Shown here: piece by piece, positions 1 to 9,426 of the stretch
Layout of the letters: each line of letters starts with the position of its first letter
Numbering within the stretch: position 1 is the first letter of the stretch
Notes under the pieces: model-generated
What the model saw: the letters and a program-made list of their open reading frames with translations, nothing else
Told to the model about the DNA's origin: nothing
Databases searched by the model: none
NCBI RefSeq assembly: GCF_026625985.1
Contig: NZ_CP113116.1
Coordinates: forward strand, 992,001-1,056,000
Source: Mycobacterium sp. Aquia_213
GTDB lineage: Bacteria; Actinomycetota; Actinomycetes; Mycobacteriales; Mycobacteriaceae
DNA: 64,000 bases
Reading direction: 5' to 3'
Made by a program: the position numbers and the translations under genes

Positions 1-301
1 GCAGCGGCTTGTAGCCCCAGATCGGCGCCAGCATCGCCAGGCCCGCCTGCACGTCGACGCGAACATCGCCGGTGTGGATCGGCAGCGGGAACGGCTCGGC
101 GGGCGGCAAACCGTGGCCGAACCTACCGTCGACCAGGAGAGCCCAGACATCGCCGAATGTCACCTGCTGATCCACCAGGTCTTGGATGTCGACGCCGCGG
201 TAGCGCAACGCGCCGCCGTCTTTATCCGGCTCGGCGATCTCGGTGGTAAAGGCGACGACGCCTTCGAGACCGGGGACAAAATTTTCCGGGACCACAGACA
301 T
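1..301 (-). CDS. citA: Citrate synthase 2 (CitA), N-terminal part, cut by window edge
   Basis: Translating the minus strand from the ATG at 299-301 gives an open frame to the window edge of about 100 residues, beginning MSVVPENFVPGLEGVVAFTT and including GGALRYRGVDIQDLVDQQ. This is the N-terminal domain of the second mycobacterial citrate synthase (homologue of Rv0889c), which condenses oxaloacetate with acetyl-CoA in the TCA cycle. The catalytic part lies outside the window. The gene is divergent from pdxH, with a dense inverted-repeat region in the 71 bp between them. The family call rests on the N-terminus only. Confidence 0.85.
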   Translation of the reverse strand, partial: MSVVPENFVPGLEGVVAFTTEIAEPDKDGGALRYRGVDIQDLVDQQVTFGDVWALLVDGRFGHGLPPAEPFPLPIHTGDVRVDVQAGLAMLAPIWGYKPL

Positions 302-334
302 AGGAAAATTCTTGCACCTCGGAGTTTTGCCGAC

Positions 335-364
335 GCTACCGGCCGGTAGCTACCACCGGTAGCG
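335..364. promoter_or_regulatory. Triple CTACCGG inverted-repeat operator between citA and pdxH
   Basis: The 16-bp perfect palindrome GCTACCGGCCGGTAGC occupies 335-350. A third half-site, CCGGTAG, lies at 356-362, so CGCTACCGG at 334-342 also pairs with CCGGTAGCG at 356-364. The cluster ends 9 bp before the pdxH start and lies about 35 bp upstream of citA. Position and symmetry suggest a dimeric repressor or activator site controlling both divergent genes. The cognate regulator is not identifiable from this window. Confidence 0.5.
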
Positions 365-372
365 TTGGCGCG

Positions 373-1032
373 GTGGCCGGACCAGACGACGATCACCTGC
401 AGCGGATGCGCGTGGAGTACGGGTCAGCCGAGCGCGATGGGAGCTCGGATCTCGACGTTTCCTGGCTCGACGATGGGTGGCTTGCGTTATTGCGGACGTG
501 GATTGAAGACGCCGAACGCTTCGGGGTCTCCGAGCCCAACGCGATGGTGCTGACGACGGTCGCGGACGGCAAGCCGATGAGCCGTTCGGTGCTGTGCAAA
601 AGCGTCGATGAGACCGGTATCACCTTTTTCACCAACTACGACTCGGCCAAAGGCATCGAGCTCGCCGAGACGCCGTATGCGTCGGCGACCTTTCCCTGGT
701 ACCTGCTGGGGCGCCAAGTCCACGTCCGGGGCGCGGTGACCAAGGTGGACCCGCGGGCCACCGAGGACTACTGGTCCAAGCGGCCGCGTGGCTCGCAGCT
801 GGGTGCGTGGGCGTCGCACCAGTCGCAGCCGATTGCATCCCGTGCGGCGCTGCTCGACCAGCTGGCCGAGGTGACCGCCCGCTTCGCCGATTCCGAGCGC
901 GTCCCGGTGCCGCCGAACTGGGGCGGGTACCTGATTGCGCCCGAAGTAGTGGAGTTCTGGCAGGGCCGAGAAAACCGGCTGCATAACCGCATTCGGGTCG
1001 TCGGTGGCCGCGTCGAGCGGCTGCAGCCCTGA
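373..1032 (+). CDS. pdxH: Pyridoxamine 5'-phosphate oxidase
   Basis: A 219-residue flavoprotein that oxidises pyridoxamine or pyridoxine 5'-phosphate to pyridoxal 5'-phosphate, using FMN and oxygen, in vitamin B6 salvage and synthesis. Family segments are clear: SEPNAMVLTTV near residue 52, SVLCKSVDETGITFFTNYDS, the RPRGSQLGAWASHQS loop in the middle, and a C-terminal block containing WQGRENRLHNR followed by ERLQP. Length matches the family (about 220). The start is GTG; an alternative ATG at 406 would remove a conserved N-terminal stretch. It lies between citA and gltA2; in M. tuberculosis the pdxH homologue is elsewhere (Rv2607). Confidence 0.92.
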   Translation: MAGPDDDHLQRMRVEYGSAERDGSSDLDVSWLDDGWLALLRTWIEDAERFGVSEPNAMVLTTVADGKPMSRSVLCKSVDETGITFFTNYDSAKGIELAETPYASATFPWYLLGRQVHVRGAVTKVDPRATEDYWSKRPRGSQLGAWASHQSQPIASRAALLDQLAEVTARFADSERVPVPPNWGGYLIAPEVVEFWQGRENRLHNRIRVVGGRVERLQP

Positions 1033-1214
1033 TCACATGTGGCGGGCGGCGGTGAGGCCTAACACCGCACCATAAGGCGGGGTTTACCTCAAAGAAAGCC
1101 GCGAGGTCAGCAGAGCAGACCCCGGGCAGGCGCGTCGTCGCGATAACGACTACCTTCAGCTGTACGCACCTAGTCAAGGCGCAGCCATACCAGCCAGAGC
1201 GCAAAGGGGTTCTC

Positions 1215-2507
<1,293 letters not shown>

Positions 2508-2513
2508 CGGGCC

Positions 2514-4076
2514 CTAGCCGAGCGAGGCCAGGACCGCCATTGCGGCGTTGTGGCCGCCGATGCCCGACACCGCGCCACCGCGGCGAGCACCTGAGCCGCA
2601 CAACATGATTCGTGCGTGGGCAGTCGCCACTCCCCATTGACCGGCGGGGGTGTCGAGCCCCTCGTCGTCATCCGCGAACGGCCAGGACAGTGCGCCGTGG
2701 AAGATGTTGCCCGCTGTCATCGCCAGGGTGCGCTGCAGGTCCTGGGTGGTCGTCGTCTCGATGCATGGCCGGCCCTGCGCGTCGCTCATGACCACGTCCT
2801 GAATCGGTTCGGCGAGAACCGAATTCAGCGACTCCAGTACCGACGCGGTCAGCTGGTCGCGGGAGACGGGGGAGTCGCCTTCGAGCAAAGAGTGGGGTGT
2901 GTGCAAGCCGAACGCCGTCATCGTCTGAGCACCCGAGTCGCGTAGCGCGGGCGACAGGATGCTGGGGTCGGCCAGCGAATGGCAGTACACCTCGCACGGC
3001 AACGGATCCGGTAGCTCCCCGGCGGCGGCGCGTGCGTAGGCCGTATCCAGTTGGCTCCATGTCTCATTGACGTGAAACGTGCCGGCGAACGCCTGTTCGG
3101 GGGTAACGCTGTCGTCGCGCAACCGGGGCAGGCGCCGCAGCACCATGTTCACCTTCACCTGTGCCCCCGGTGCGATCGGCGCCGGCGCCTCACCGAGCAG
3201 CTCGGCCAACACCGTCGGGGTGACCCCGGCCAGAATGAACCGACCGTGAACCCGGCGCTCTTCGCCGTCCCGGCGGTAGCGCACCTCACCGTCCGGCTCC
3301 ATGCCGTAAACCTCTGCACCAGTGACGATTTCGGCACCGTGACGGACAGCGGCGGCGGCCAGGGCCGCGGTCACCGAGCCCATCCCGCCGATTGGGACGT
3401 CCCAGTCACCGCCGAGCACGTGATACAGGAAGCAGATGTTTTGCCGCAGCGACGCATCGTCGAGACGAGCGAACGTGCCGATCAGCGCGTCGGTGGCGAT
3501 CACGCCGCGGACCAGGTCGTCGCGCACCGCGTCGGCGATCGCGCGCCCGATCGGTTCGTCGACGATCGCCCGCCACGCCGCGGCGGCCTGCGGATCGCCG
3601 GCGTCGGTGACGTGGCGGCGCGCCTGCTCGCGGGTGCGCAGCGGTTCGAGCAGCGTCGGCCAGAGCCGTTCGGTCACCAGGCCGCAGCGCCGGTAGAACT
3701 CGGCGAAGCCGCGCTCGTCGTCGGCGGCGCCGACCGCCCGGAACGAATCCTGCGATCCGACCAGCAGCCCACTGCGCCCGCCCGTCGCGGGTTGGGGCGT
3801 GTAGGACGAAAATTGCCGCCGCGCCAACCGCACTTCGGCGCCCAAGTCCGTGACGATGCGTGGTGGCAGCAAGCTGACCAGATACGAGTACCGCGACAGC
3901 CGGACCTCGACGCCGTCGAACGCCTGCGCCGAAACCGCGGCCCCACCGATGTGCCCCAGTCGCTCCAGCAACCGCACCCGAAGCCCGGCTCGAGCCAGGT
4001 AGCCCGCTGCCACCAGGCCGTTGTGGCCCCCACCCACGACGACTACGTCACAATCCGGCGTGTCACCGAGGGACAT
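2514..4076 (-). CDS. FAD-dependent oxidoreductase, phytoene-desaturase-like (Rv0897c homologue)
   Basis: A 520-residue NAD(P)/FAD-dependent amine-oxidase/phytoene-desaturase family protein. The N-terminus carries the dinucleotide-binding Rossmann motif DVVVVGGGHNGLVAAGYLAR (about residues 9-28), followed by LLERLGHIGGAA. The C-terminus has the second FAD-contacting block LCGSGARRGGAVSGIGGHNA. The substrate is unknown; carotenoid or lipid desaturation/isomerisation is only inferred. It follows the DUF2630-like gene with a 2-bp gap on the same strand, so the two are probably cotranscribed, and it converges on gltA2. Confidence 0.85.
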   Translation of the reverse strand: MSLGDTPDCDVVVVGGGHNGLVAAGYLARAGLRVRLLERLGHIGGAAVSAQAFDGVEVRLSRYSYLVSLLPPRIVTDLGAEVRLARRQFSSYTPQPATGGRSGLLVGSQDSFRAVGAADDERGFAEFYRRCGLVTERLWPTLLEPLRTREQARRHVTDAGDPQAAAAWRAIVDEPIGRAIADAVRDDLVRGVIATDALIGTFARLDDASLRQNICFLYHVLGGDWDVPIGGMGSVTAALAAAAVRHGAEIVTGAEVYGMEPDGEVRYRRDGEERRVHGRFILAGVTPTVLAELLGEAPAPIAPGAQVKVNMVLRRLPRLRDDSVTPEQAFAGTFHVNETWSQLDTAYARAAAGELPDPLPCEVYCHSLADPSILSPALRDSGAQTMTAFGLHTPHSLLEGDSPVSRDQLTASVLESLNSVLAEPIQDVVMSDAQGRPCIETTTTQDLQRTLAMTAGNIFHGALSWPFADDDEGLDTPAGQWGVATAHARIMLCGSGARRGGAVSGIGGHNAAMAVLASLG

Positions 4077-4078
4077 GG

Positions 4079-4336
4079 CTAGCCCAGGTAGCCCTCGACC
4101 TGGTCGCCGGGACGCACCGCGGCCTCGCGCGGATCACCACCGGTTTCGCGCAGCGCGCGGCGCTGACGCAGCAGGTCCCAGCACTGGTCGAGTTCTACCT
4201 CGACCCGGCGGAGCCGTTCGTGCTCCTCGGACTCGCTGATGTCGTGGTGCTGAAGCTGTGCCCGCAGGTCTTTCTCCTCGGCAACAAGATTGCGAATGTG
4301 CGCCAGGGTTTCGCTGTCGGTCGGTTTACTGCCCAT
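4079..4336 (-). CDS. Small DUF2630-like protein (Rv0898c homologue)
   Basis: An 85-residue, highly charged helical protein starting MGSKPTDSETLAHIRNL, with a heptad-like central region (EEKDLRAQLQ to EVELDQCWDLLRQRRAL) and the C-terminal tag AVRPGDQVEGYLG. It matches the size and pattern of actinobacterial DUF2630 proteins, whose function is unknown. The open frame extends further upstream, but the ATG at 4336 gives the family start and the extension would overlap the arfA leader. It is placed 2 bp upstream of the FAD oxidoreductase and is probably the first gene of that two-gene operon. Confidence 0.8.
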   Translation of the reverse strand: MGSKPTDSETLAHIRNLVAEEKDLRAQLQHHDISESEEHERLRRVEVELDQCWDLLRQRRALRETGGDPREAAVRPGDQVEGYLG

Positions 4337-4445
4337 CGCTCCAGTGTGCCCGACGCGAGCGGTGGCGCAGGGGCGAGTCGGTAGGCTGCAATATTGCCCG
4401 CGGGACGGAGGCGTCGCGGCACGCGCATCGAGGAGGGGAAATATC

Positions 4446-5405
4446 GTGGGCCCACGGGCGCGTGTCGGCCTAGCGCCTGACGCGCGGCGGGCCCGCATCT
4501 CCTTCCCGCGCTCGCTGGGCTGGCCCTGGCTGATCGGTTTGGTGGTTATTCCGCTACTGATAGCCGCAATCGGCCATGGTGTGTTCGCACGGACCGGGGC
4601 CGGCACGGCGCCGGTCGTGGCATCGTCGAGCAAGCCCGGCAAGCCGCCATTGTCCTTGGCGCCGCTGTCAATTGCCCGCAACGGCAACAACGTAACTCTC
4701 ACCGGCGAGTTTCCCGACGATTCCGCGAAAGCCGTGCTGACGAAGGTGCTGAAAGGCGCACTGCCTGCCGGCGTCGACATCATCGACCAAATCGTTATCA
4801 ACCCGAATGTCGACGGGCTCGATTTCTCCAATGCCGGACCAATTTTCAAGAACAGCGCGTCGATTACCGACTTCAATCTCACGGTCAATGCAGGCACGAT
4901 CACCCTGACCGGAACGGCCGCGTCACAAGATCAGAAGAACACGATCGACGCCGACGCCGCGCGCACCTGGTCGAATCTGACTGTCGTCGACCAGCTTGCG
5001 GTTGACGGCTCGACGCCGCCACCACCGCCCGCGCCTGCGGGCCAATGCGGCGATCTGCAGTCGGCCGTCAATGCCGTGACCGGCGGGCCGATTACGTTCG
5101 GCAACGACGGATTCAGCCTGACCCCGGCCGACGTTCAGATTCTGGCCCAGGTCGCGGACAAGCTGAAGGCGTGCCCGAACGCGCACGCGACGATCAACGG
5201 CTACACCGACAATTCCGGTACCGAGGCGGTGAACATCCCGCTGAGCAACAACCGCGCTCAAACGGTGACGAATTTTCTTGTCGCCCAAGGTGTTACTAGT
5301 GATCATCTGACCGTCAGGGGTCTCGGTTCGATCAACCCGGTCGCCAGCAATGACACCGCCGATGGTCGCGCCAAGAATCGTCGCGTCGAAATCGTGGTTG
5401 GCTGA
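4446..5405 (+). CDS. arfA: ArfA / OmpATb-like membrane protein
   Basis: A 319-residue homologue of M. tuberculosis ArfA (Rv0899, 326 aa), needed for ammonia secretion and acid adaptation. Residues about 23-43 are one hydrophobic segment (WPWLIGLVVIPLLIAAIGHG). A BON-type region follows, with tandem LTGEFPDD and LTGTAAS blocks, then the PPPPPAP linker. The C-terminal OmpA-like peptidoglycan-binding domain contains INGYTDNSG and GRAKNRRVEIVVG. GTG 4446 is chosen because of the strong GAGGAGGGG just upstream and because homologues begin here; the frame is open to 4290. arfB follows after 12 bp. Confidence 0.93.
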   Translation: MGPRARVGLAPDARRARISFPRSLGWPWLIGLVVIPLLIAAIGHGVFARTGAGTAPVVASSSKPGKPPLSLAPLSIARNGNNVTLTGEFPDDSAKAVLTKVLKGALPAGVDIIDQIVINPNVDGLDFSNAGPIFKNSASITDFNLTVNAGTITLTGTAASQDQKNTIDADAARTWSNLTVVDQLAVDGSTPPPPPAPAGQCGDLQSAVNAVTGGPITFGNDGFSLTPADVQILAQVADKLKACPNAHATINGYTDNSGTEAVNIPLSNNRAQTVTNFLVAQGVTSDHLTVRGLGSINPVASNDTADGRAKNRRVEIVVG

Positions 5406-5417
5406 GGAGGATCCGAC

Positions 5418-5516
5418 ATGGATTTCGTGATCCAGTGGTTGTGGTACCTGCTGGCCTTTGTGGCGGGATCGGCAGTTGCCTGGGTGATCGCCGCGCTCAT
5501 CGGTATCCGCCGATGA
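5418..5516 (+). CDS. arfB: ArfB, short single-pass membrane peptide
   Basis: A 32-residue peptide, MDFVIQWLWYLLAFVAGSAV continuing through AWVIAALIGIRR: one transmembrane helix ending in two arginines. The first 25 residues closely match M. tuberculosis ArfB (Rv0900, 50 aa), but the charged C-terminal tail of that protein is absent because a TGA follows RR directly. The ribosome binding site GAGGAGG lies 8 bp upstream. The stop overlaps the arfC start (ATGA), so translation is probably coupled. It acts in the inner membrane with ArfA and ArfC. Confidence 0.9.
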   Translation: MDFVIQWLWYLLAFVAGSAVAWVIAALIGIRR

Positions 5517-5947
5517 ATCACGTGCACTGGTGGCTGATCGCCTTGTCGTTCACGATGGGGCTGGTGTTGACGCTAGCGCTCCTGGTCCGGGCTATCAAAC
5601 ATGAAGTGCCGCTTGAGGTCCCGGTCGATCACCCGGTGATACCCGATCCTCCGACGACGAGGATTGTGACCGAACCGCCGACGACGAAGATCCCGGCGAA
5701 TAGCGAATCGCGGACGACGAAGATTTCGGTGCCGCCGCCCGCGCCCTACGGGCCCGGCTCCGCGCAACCCGGCCCCGATGGCCGTGGACCGGCGGGATGG
5801 TTGGTCAGGGCGCGCATCGATACCCGGCTTTACTACACCCCCGACAACCCCGGCTACGACTCGACGGTTGCCCAGGTGTGGTTCAACGACGAGCAATCCG
5901 CTTTACGGGCCGGATTCACGCCGTGGCACAACAACTCCGGGAAATGA
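5513..5947 (+). CDS. arfC: ArfC, membrane-anchored protein with C-terminal sunset-like motif
   Basis: A 144-residue homologue of Rv0901. MNHVHWWLIALSFTMGLVLT is a signal anchor. A Pro/Thr-rich linker with repeated PTTR/PTTK-type units follows. The C-terminus has the pattern GWLVRARIDTRLYYTP then AQVWFNDEQSALRAGFTPW, which resembles the short actinobacterial sunset domain (my assignment). The start at 5513 shares ATGA with the arfB stop. It belongs to the arfABC operon, linked in M. tuberculosis to ammonia secretion at acid pH. The gene converges on prrB, 10 bp away. Confidence 0.88.
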   Translation: MNHVHWWLIALSFTMGLVLTLALLVRAIKHEVPLEVPVDHPVIPDPPTTRIVTEPPTTKIPANSESRTTKISVPPPAPYGPGSAQPGPDGRGPAGWLVRARIDTRLYYTPDNPGYDSTVAQVWFNDEQSALRAGFTPWHNNSGK

Positions 5948-5957
5948 CCCCAATGCA

Positions 5958-7298
5958 TTAACTCGGCGCGGGCAGGCGCAGCAGCAGTCGCGCGCCGCCC
6001 AGCGGGCTGTCGTGCAGCGAAGCCGTCCCGCCGTGCAGATGGGCTTGCTGGGCCACCAGGGCCAGCCCCAGACCCGACCCGGAGTGCGAGGCCGTCGACC
6101 CGCGGGAGAACCGCTCGAACACCACGTGGCGCTCGCCTTCGGGCACGCCACTGCCGTTGTCGTCGACGGCGATGTCCACCCCGGCGCGCGAGCTGACCGC
6201 CGACAGCTGGACCCGGGTGGCGCCGCCGTGTTTGACGGCGTTGGCGATCGCGTTGTCGACCGCGAGGCGCAAACCCGCCGGCATCCCGACGATGATGCAG
6301 GTGGGCGACGGCACCAGCGATACATCGAGGTCGGGATAGACCCGCGTCGCGTCGTGGGCGGCGCGATCCAGAAGTTCGGTGATGTCGACCGGCACGTGAT
6401 CGTCGGAGGTGGACAGCTCGCCCTGGGCCAACCGCTCCAGCGCGCTCAGCGTCGCCTCGATCCGGGCCTGCGTCCGGATGACGTCGTTGATCACCTCTTT
6501 GCGCTGGTCATCGGGCAGATCGAGGGTCGAGAGCACCTCGAGGTTGGTGTGCATCGCGGTCAGGGGTGTGCGCAGTTCATGCGAGGACACGGCAGCGAAA
6601 TCGCGGGCCGAGGAGAGCGCCTCCTTGGTGCGGTTCTGCTCGTTCCAGATGCGTTGCAGCATGCCGCGCATGGCCTCGGCGATCTCGACGGCCTCGGTGG
6701 CGCCATGCACTTCGACCCGTGGCGCCTCGTCACCCGCATCGATCAATCGGGTTTGCTGCGCAAGCTGTTTGAATGGGCGCACCGCGAAAGAGGCCAGCAG
6801 CCACGCGAACACCGTCGACGCGAAGATGGCGAACCCACAGATGAGCAGCACCCGGCGGTGCAGGTTGTTGGTCTCGGCCAGGGTGGCGTCATATGTCGCG
6901 CCGACCGCCAGCGAGGTTGGCTCCGGCCCCGGGATCTCAACCGTGCGCACCCGATACCGCACGCCGTTGATGTAGGTGTCGGTGTAATCGACGTCGGACC
7001 GGGGCAGCGTGACATCGGAATTCGACTTCACCCGGCTGCCGCGCCGGATCGTCATGATCGCGTCGCGGTCGTTGGGTGAGCGCGGGATCTCGTCCAGACC
7101 GCGCGGCAGGAACGGGATCGCGAAGCCGGCGGCCTCGTCGAGCCGGCGGTCCAGTCGCTCCTTGCGGTCGTTGGTGATCCCGACCCATACGACGGCACCG
7201 ACGATCAGCACCGGAATCGCGGCACCGATGGCTGTCGCGAGCACCACCCTGGTCCGCAGCGAGGGCGTGCGGGCCAAGATCCGCGACAGGAATTTCAT
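5958..7298 (-). CDS. prrB: Sensor histidine kinase PrrB
   Basis: A 446-residue inner-membrane kinase of the essential mycobacterial PrrAB system. Two membrane helices (about residues 17-40 and 150-172) flank an extracytoplasmic sensor. A HAMP region follows, then the HisKA H-box SSHELRTPLTAMHTNLEVL, and the HATPase domain with N-box-like AVDNAIANAVKHGG and G-boxes DDNGSGVPEGER and GSGLGLALVAQQAHLHGG. It lies 23 bp downstream of prrA on the same strand, forming the prrA-prrB operon. Confidence 0.95.
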   Translation of the reverse strand: MKFLSRILARTPSLRTRVVLATAIGAAIPVLIVGAVVWVGITNDRKERLDRRLDEAAGFAIPFLPRGLDEIPRSPNDRDAIMTIRRGSRVKSNSDVTLPRSDVDYTDTYINGVRYRVRTVEIPGPEPTSLAVGATYDATLAETNNLHRRVLLICGFAIFASTVFAWLLASFAVRPFKQLAQQTRLIDAGDEAPRVEVHGATEAVEIAEAMRGMLQRIWNEQNRTKEALSSARDFAAVSSHELRTPLTAMHTNLEVLSTLDLPDDQRKEVINDVIRTQARIEATLSALERLAQGELSTSDDHVPVDITELLDRAAHDATRVYPDLDVSLVPSPTCIIVGMPAGLRLAVDNAIANAVKHGGATRVQLSAVSSRAGVDIAVDDNGSGVPEGERHVVFERFSRGSTASHSGSGLGLALVAQQAHLHGGTASLHDSPLGGARLLLRLPAPS

Positions 7299-7321
7299 CG
7301 CTGGTGCTACCTATCGCATCG

Positions 7322-8032
7322 TTATTGCATCCGCAGGACGAACCCCACCCCGCGGACGGTGTGCAGCAACCGGGGACCGCCGTTCGCCTCCAGCTTGCGG
7401 CGCAGGTACCCGATGAAGACGTCGACGACGTTGGTGTCGGCGGCGAAGTCATAGCCCCACACCAATTCCAACAGCTGCGCACGGGACAGCACGGCCGTCT
7501 TATGCTCGGCCAGCACCGCCAGCAGGTCGAACTCGCGCTTGGTCAGATCGACGTCGACGCCGTTGACCCGAGCCCGCCGGCCGGGAATGTCCACTTCCAG
7601 CGGTCCCACCGTGATGGTTTCCGACGAGGACGACGCGACGGAACCCCGGCGGCGCAGCAGCGCCTTGACCCGCGCGACGAGCTCGGCCAGCACGAACGGT
7701 TTCACGAGGTAGTCGTCGGCACCCGCCTCCAGGCCCGCGACGCGGTCGTCGACCGAGCTGCGGGCGGAGAGCACGCAGACCGGGACGTCGTTGTCCATCG
7801 CGCGCAGCGCGGTGACCACGCTGACGCCGTCCAGCACGGGCATGTTGATGTCCAACACAATCGCGTCCGGGCGGGTCTCGGTGGCGCTGCGCAGGGCCTC
7901 GGCCCCGTCGACGGCGGTGGAAACTTCGAATCCGGAAAGCCGCAGGCCGCGCTCCAGCGAGGCAAGCACATCGGCGTCGTCGTCGACGACCAAGACGCGA
8001 GGCGAGCTGACACCAGAGTCCATGCCGCCCAT
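7322..8032 (-). CDS. prrA: Response regulator PrrA
   Basis: A 236-residue OmpR/PhoB-family regulator. The receiver domain (about 10-125) has the acidic pocket VLVVDDDAD, the phosphoacceptor Asp61 in VLDINMPVLDG, and Lys in DDYLVKPFV. The C-terminal winged helix includes LTKREFDLLAVLAEHKTAV and VDVFIGYLRRKLEA. The start at 8032 (MGGMDSG) is used because mycobacterial PrrA proteins begin there; the frame is open 10 codons further. PrrA regulates respiration, nitrogen and redox genes in mycobacteria. Confidence 0.96.
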   Translation of the reverse strand: MGGMDSGVSSPRVLVVDDDADVLASLERGLRLSGFEVSTAVDGAEALRSATETRPDAIVLDINMPVLDGVSVVTALRAMDNDVPVCVLSARSSVDDRVAGLEAGADDYLVKPFVLAELVARVKALLRRRGSVASSSSETITVGPLEVDIPGRRARVNGVDVDLTKREFDLLAVLAEHKTAVLSRAQLLELVWGYDFAADTNVVDVFIGYLRRKLEANGGPRLLHTVRGVGFVLRMQ

Positions 8033-8251
8033 CTTGCCGGATTGTTGCCTTAGACGGGTCATCGGGGAGTAGCCCGGTGCCTAAATGGTTACGTATTCGA
8101 GTCTCTGCCGCGACTGGCGACCGATAACGCCGTGTCATGATCGAATCCAGGTGGCAGGCCATGACATTGGGTGTCTTGGTCAACTTTGTTGTTGCGGGCC
8201 TTGGATTTCGGTGCCACTGGCCGTAACGGACCTTCTACAGACGGAATCGCT

Positions 8252-9421
8252 GTGACTGAGGCCATGGGCCCGCCGGGTAGGCCTGCTCTTCGGTCAACTT
8301 CTGCGATCGCCGTTGCGCCCAACCTTAAGGGTCCAGCGTCGGCCCTGAAGCAGCCGCTTCGCTACCTGATTCCGATCGTCATCGTGGTAGTGGCGATCGC
8401 CAGTCTAGTTGCCACGGTTGGCATTTCGATCATGCTGGCCATCGCCGTCGCGACTTTCGTTGTGGCCGCCTTCATCATGATGACGCCGTCGCTGGTCTGG
8501 CGGGTCGCCTCGAGGAGCTTGCTGCTGACGAAGCAGGCGACGACGGCGTCGAACCGGATCGCCGAAATCTTCGATGCGCCCTGCGATATCACCGACGGGC
8601 CCAGCCCCGCACCCGCCCGGGCCGGGCGCCTCGAACTGGACAATGTGGGGTTTCGGGTGCCCGATCCGGTAGCGGGCGACGAATGGTTGCTCCGCCATGT
8701 CACGCTGGTCGTCGAAGCCGGCGAGACGCTGGCCCTCGTCGGCGCCATGGGCACCGGGAAATCCCTTCTGACAGCGCTGCTTTCCCGGATCTACGACCCG
8801 TCGGAGGGGCGGATATTGCTGGACGGCCAGGACATCCGGGAGGTGTCGCTGCCGTCGTTGCGTTGCGCGGTAGGTACCGCATTCGAGGACCCGACGATGT
8901 TTTCGATGTCGGTGGCCGAGAATCTACGGATGGGCCGGCCGGATGCCACCGACGCGGAATTGTCCGCGGCGATCGACAGCGCGGCGGCGGGGTTCGTTCA
9001 CGATCTGCCGTTTGGGATCGATACCCGCATCGGCGAGCAGGGCATCCGGCTCTCCGGCGGGCAGCGTCAGCGGCTGTGCCTGGCCCGGGCGATCGTCGCG
9101 ACGCCGAAGTTGCTGGTGGTCGACGACGCCCTGTCCAGGCGCGACGCCCACACCGAGACCGAGATCACCGCGGCGCTGCGGGCGGCACTCAAGGATGTCA
9201 CCGGCATCGTCGTCGCGCGCCGCATCTCTACGGTGCTGCTCGCGGACCGGGTGGCTCTACTGGAAGAGGCCGAGTCCGGCCCGACCATCACCCACGTTGG
9301 CAGGCATGCGGAGCTTTTCGCTCGGGTGCCGCGATACCGCCAACTGTTGATGGTTCATCACGGGCTTGGCAACGACGTCATCGACGTGCGCCAGCTGCCG
9401 TCGCACGGCCGTTACGCGTAA
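8252..9421 (+). CDS. Truncated, degenerate ABC exporter half (residual TM segment plus NBD)
   Basis: The reading frame (389 aa from GTG 8252; also open from GTG 8171) keeps only the last membrane segments of an ABC exporter (LRYLIPIVIVVVAIASLVAT and a following hydrophobic stretch), then a complete nucleotide-binding domain. Walker A is GAMGTGKS at about residue 164 and the signature is LSGGQRQR at about 267. Walker B is LLVVDDALS, with Asp292 where the catalytic Glu usually sits. The D-loop reads SRRD instead of SALD, and the switch-loop position reads VARRIST, with Arg323 instead of the usual His. Four or more TM helices are missing. It may be a decaying pseudogene or a non-transporting ATPase. 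It has no counterpart at this position in M. tuberculosis. Confidence 0.72.
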   Translation: MTEAMGPPGRPALRSTSAIAVAPNLKGPASALKQPLRYLIPIVIVVVAIASLVATVGISIMLAIAVATFVVAAFIMMTPSLVWRVASRSLLLTKQATTASNRIAEIFDAPCDITDGPSPAPARAGRLELDNVGFRVPDPVAGDEWLLRHVTLVVEAGETLALVGAMGTGKSLLTALLSRIYDPSEGRILLDGQDIREVSLPSLRCAVGTAFEDPTMFSMSVAENLRMGRPDATDAELSAAIDSAAAGFVHDLPFGIDTRIGEQGIRLSGGQRQRLCLARAIVATPKLLVVDDALSRRDAHTETEITAALRAALKDVTGIVVARRISTVLLADRVALLEEAESGPTITHVGRHAELFARVPRYRQLLMVHHGLGNDVIDVRQLPSHGRYA

Positions 9422-9426
9422 CTGCC

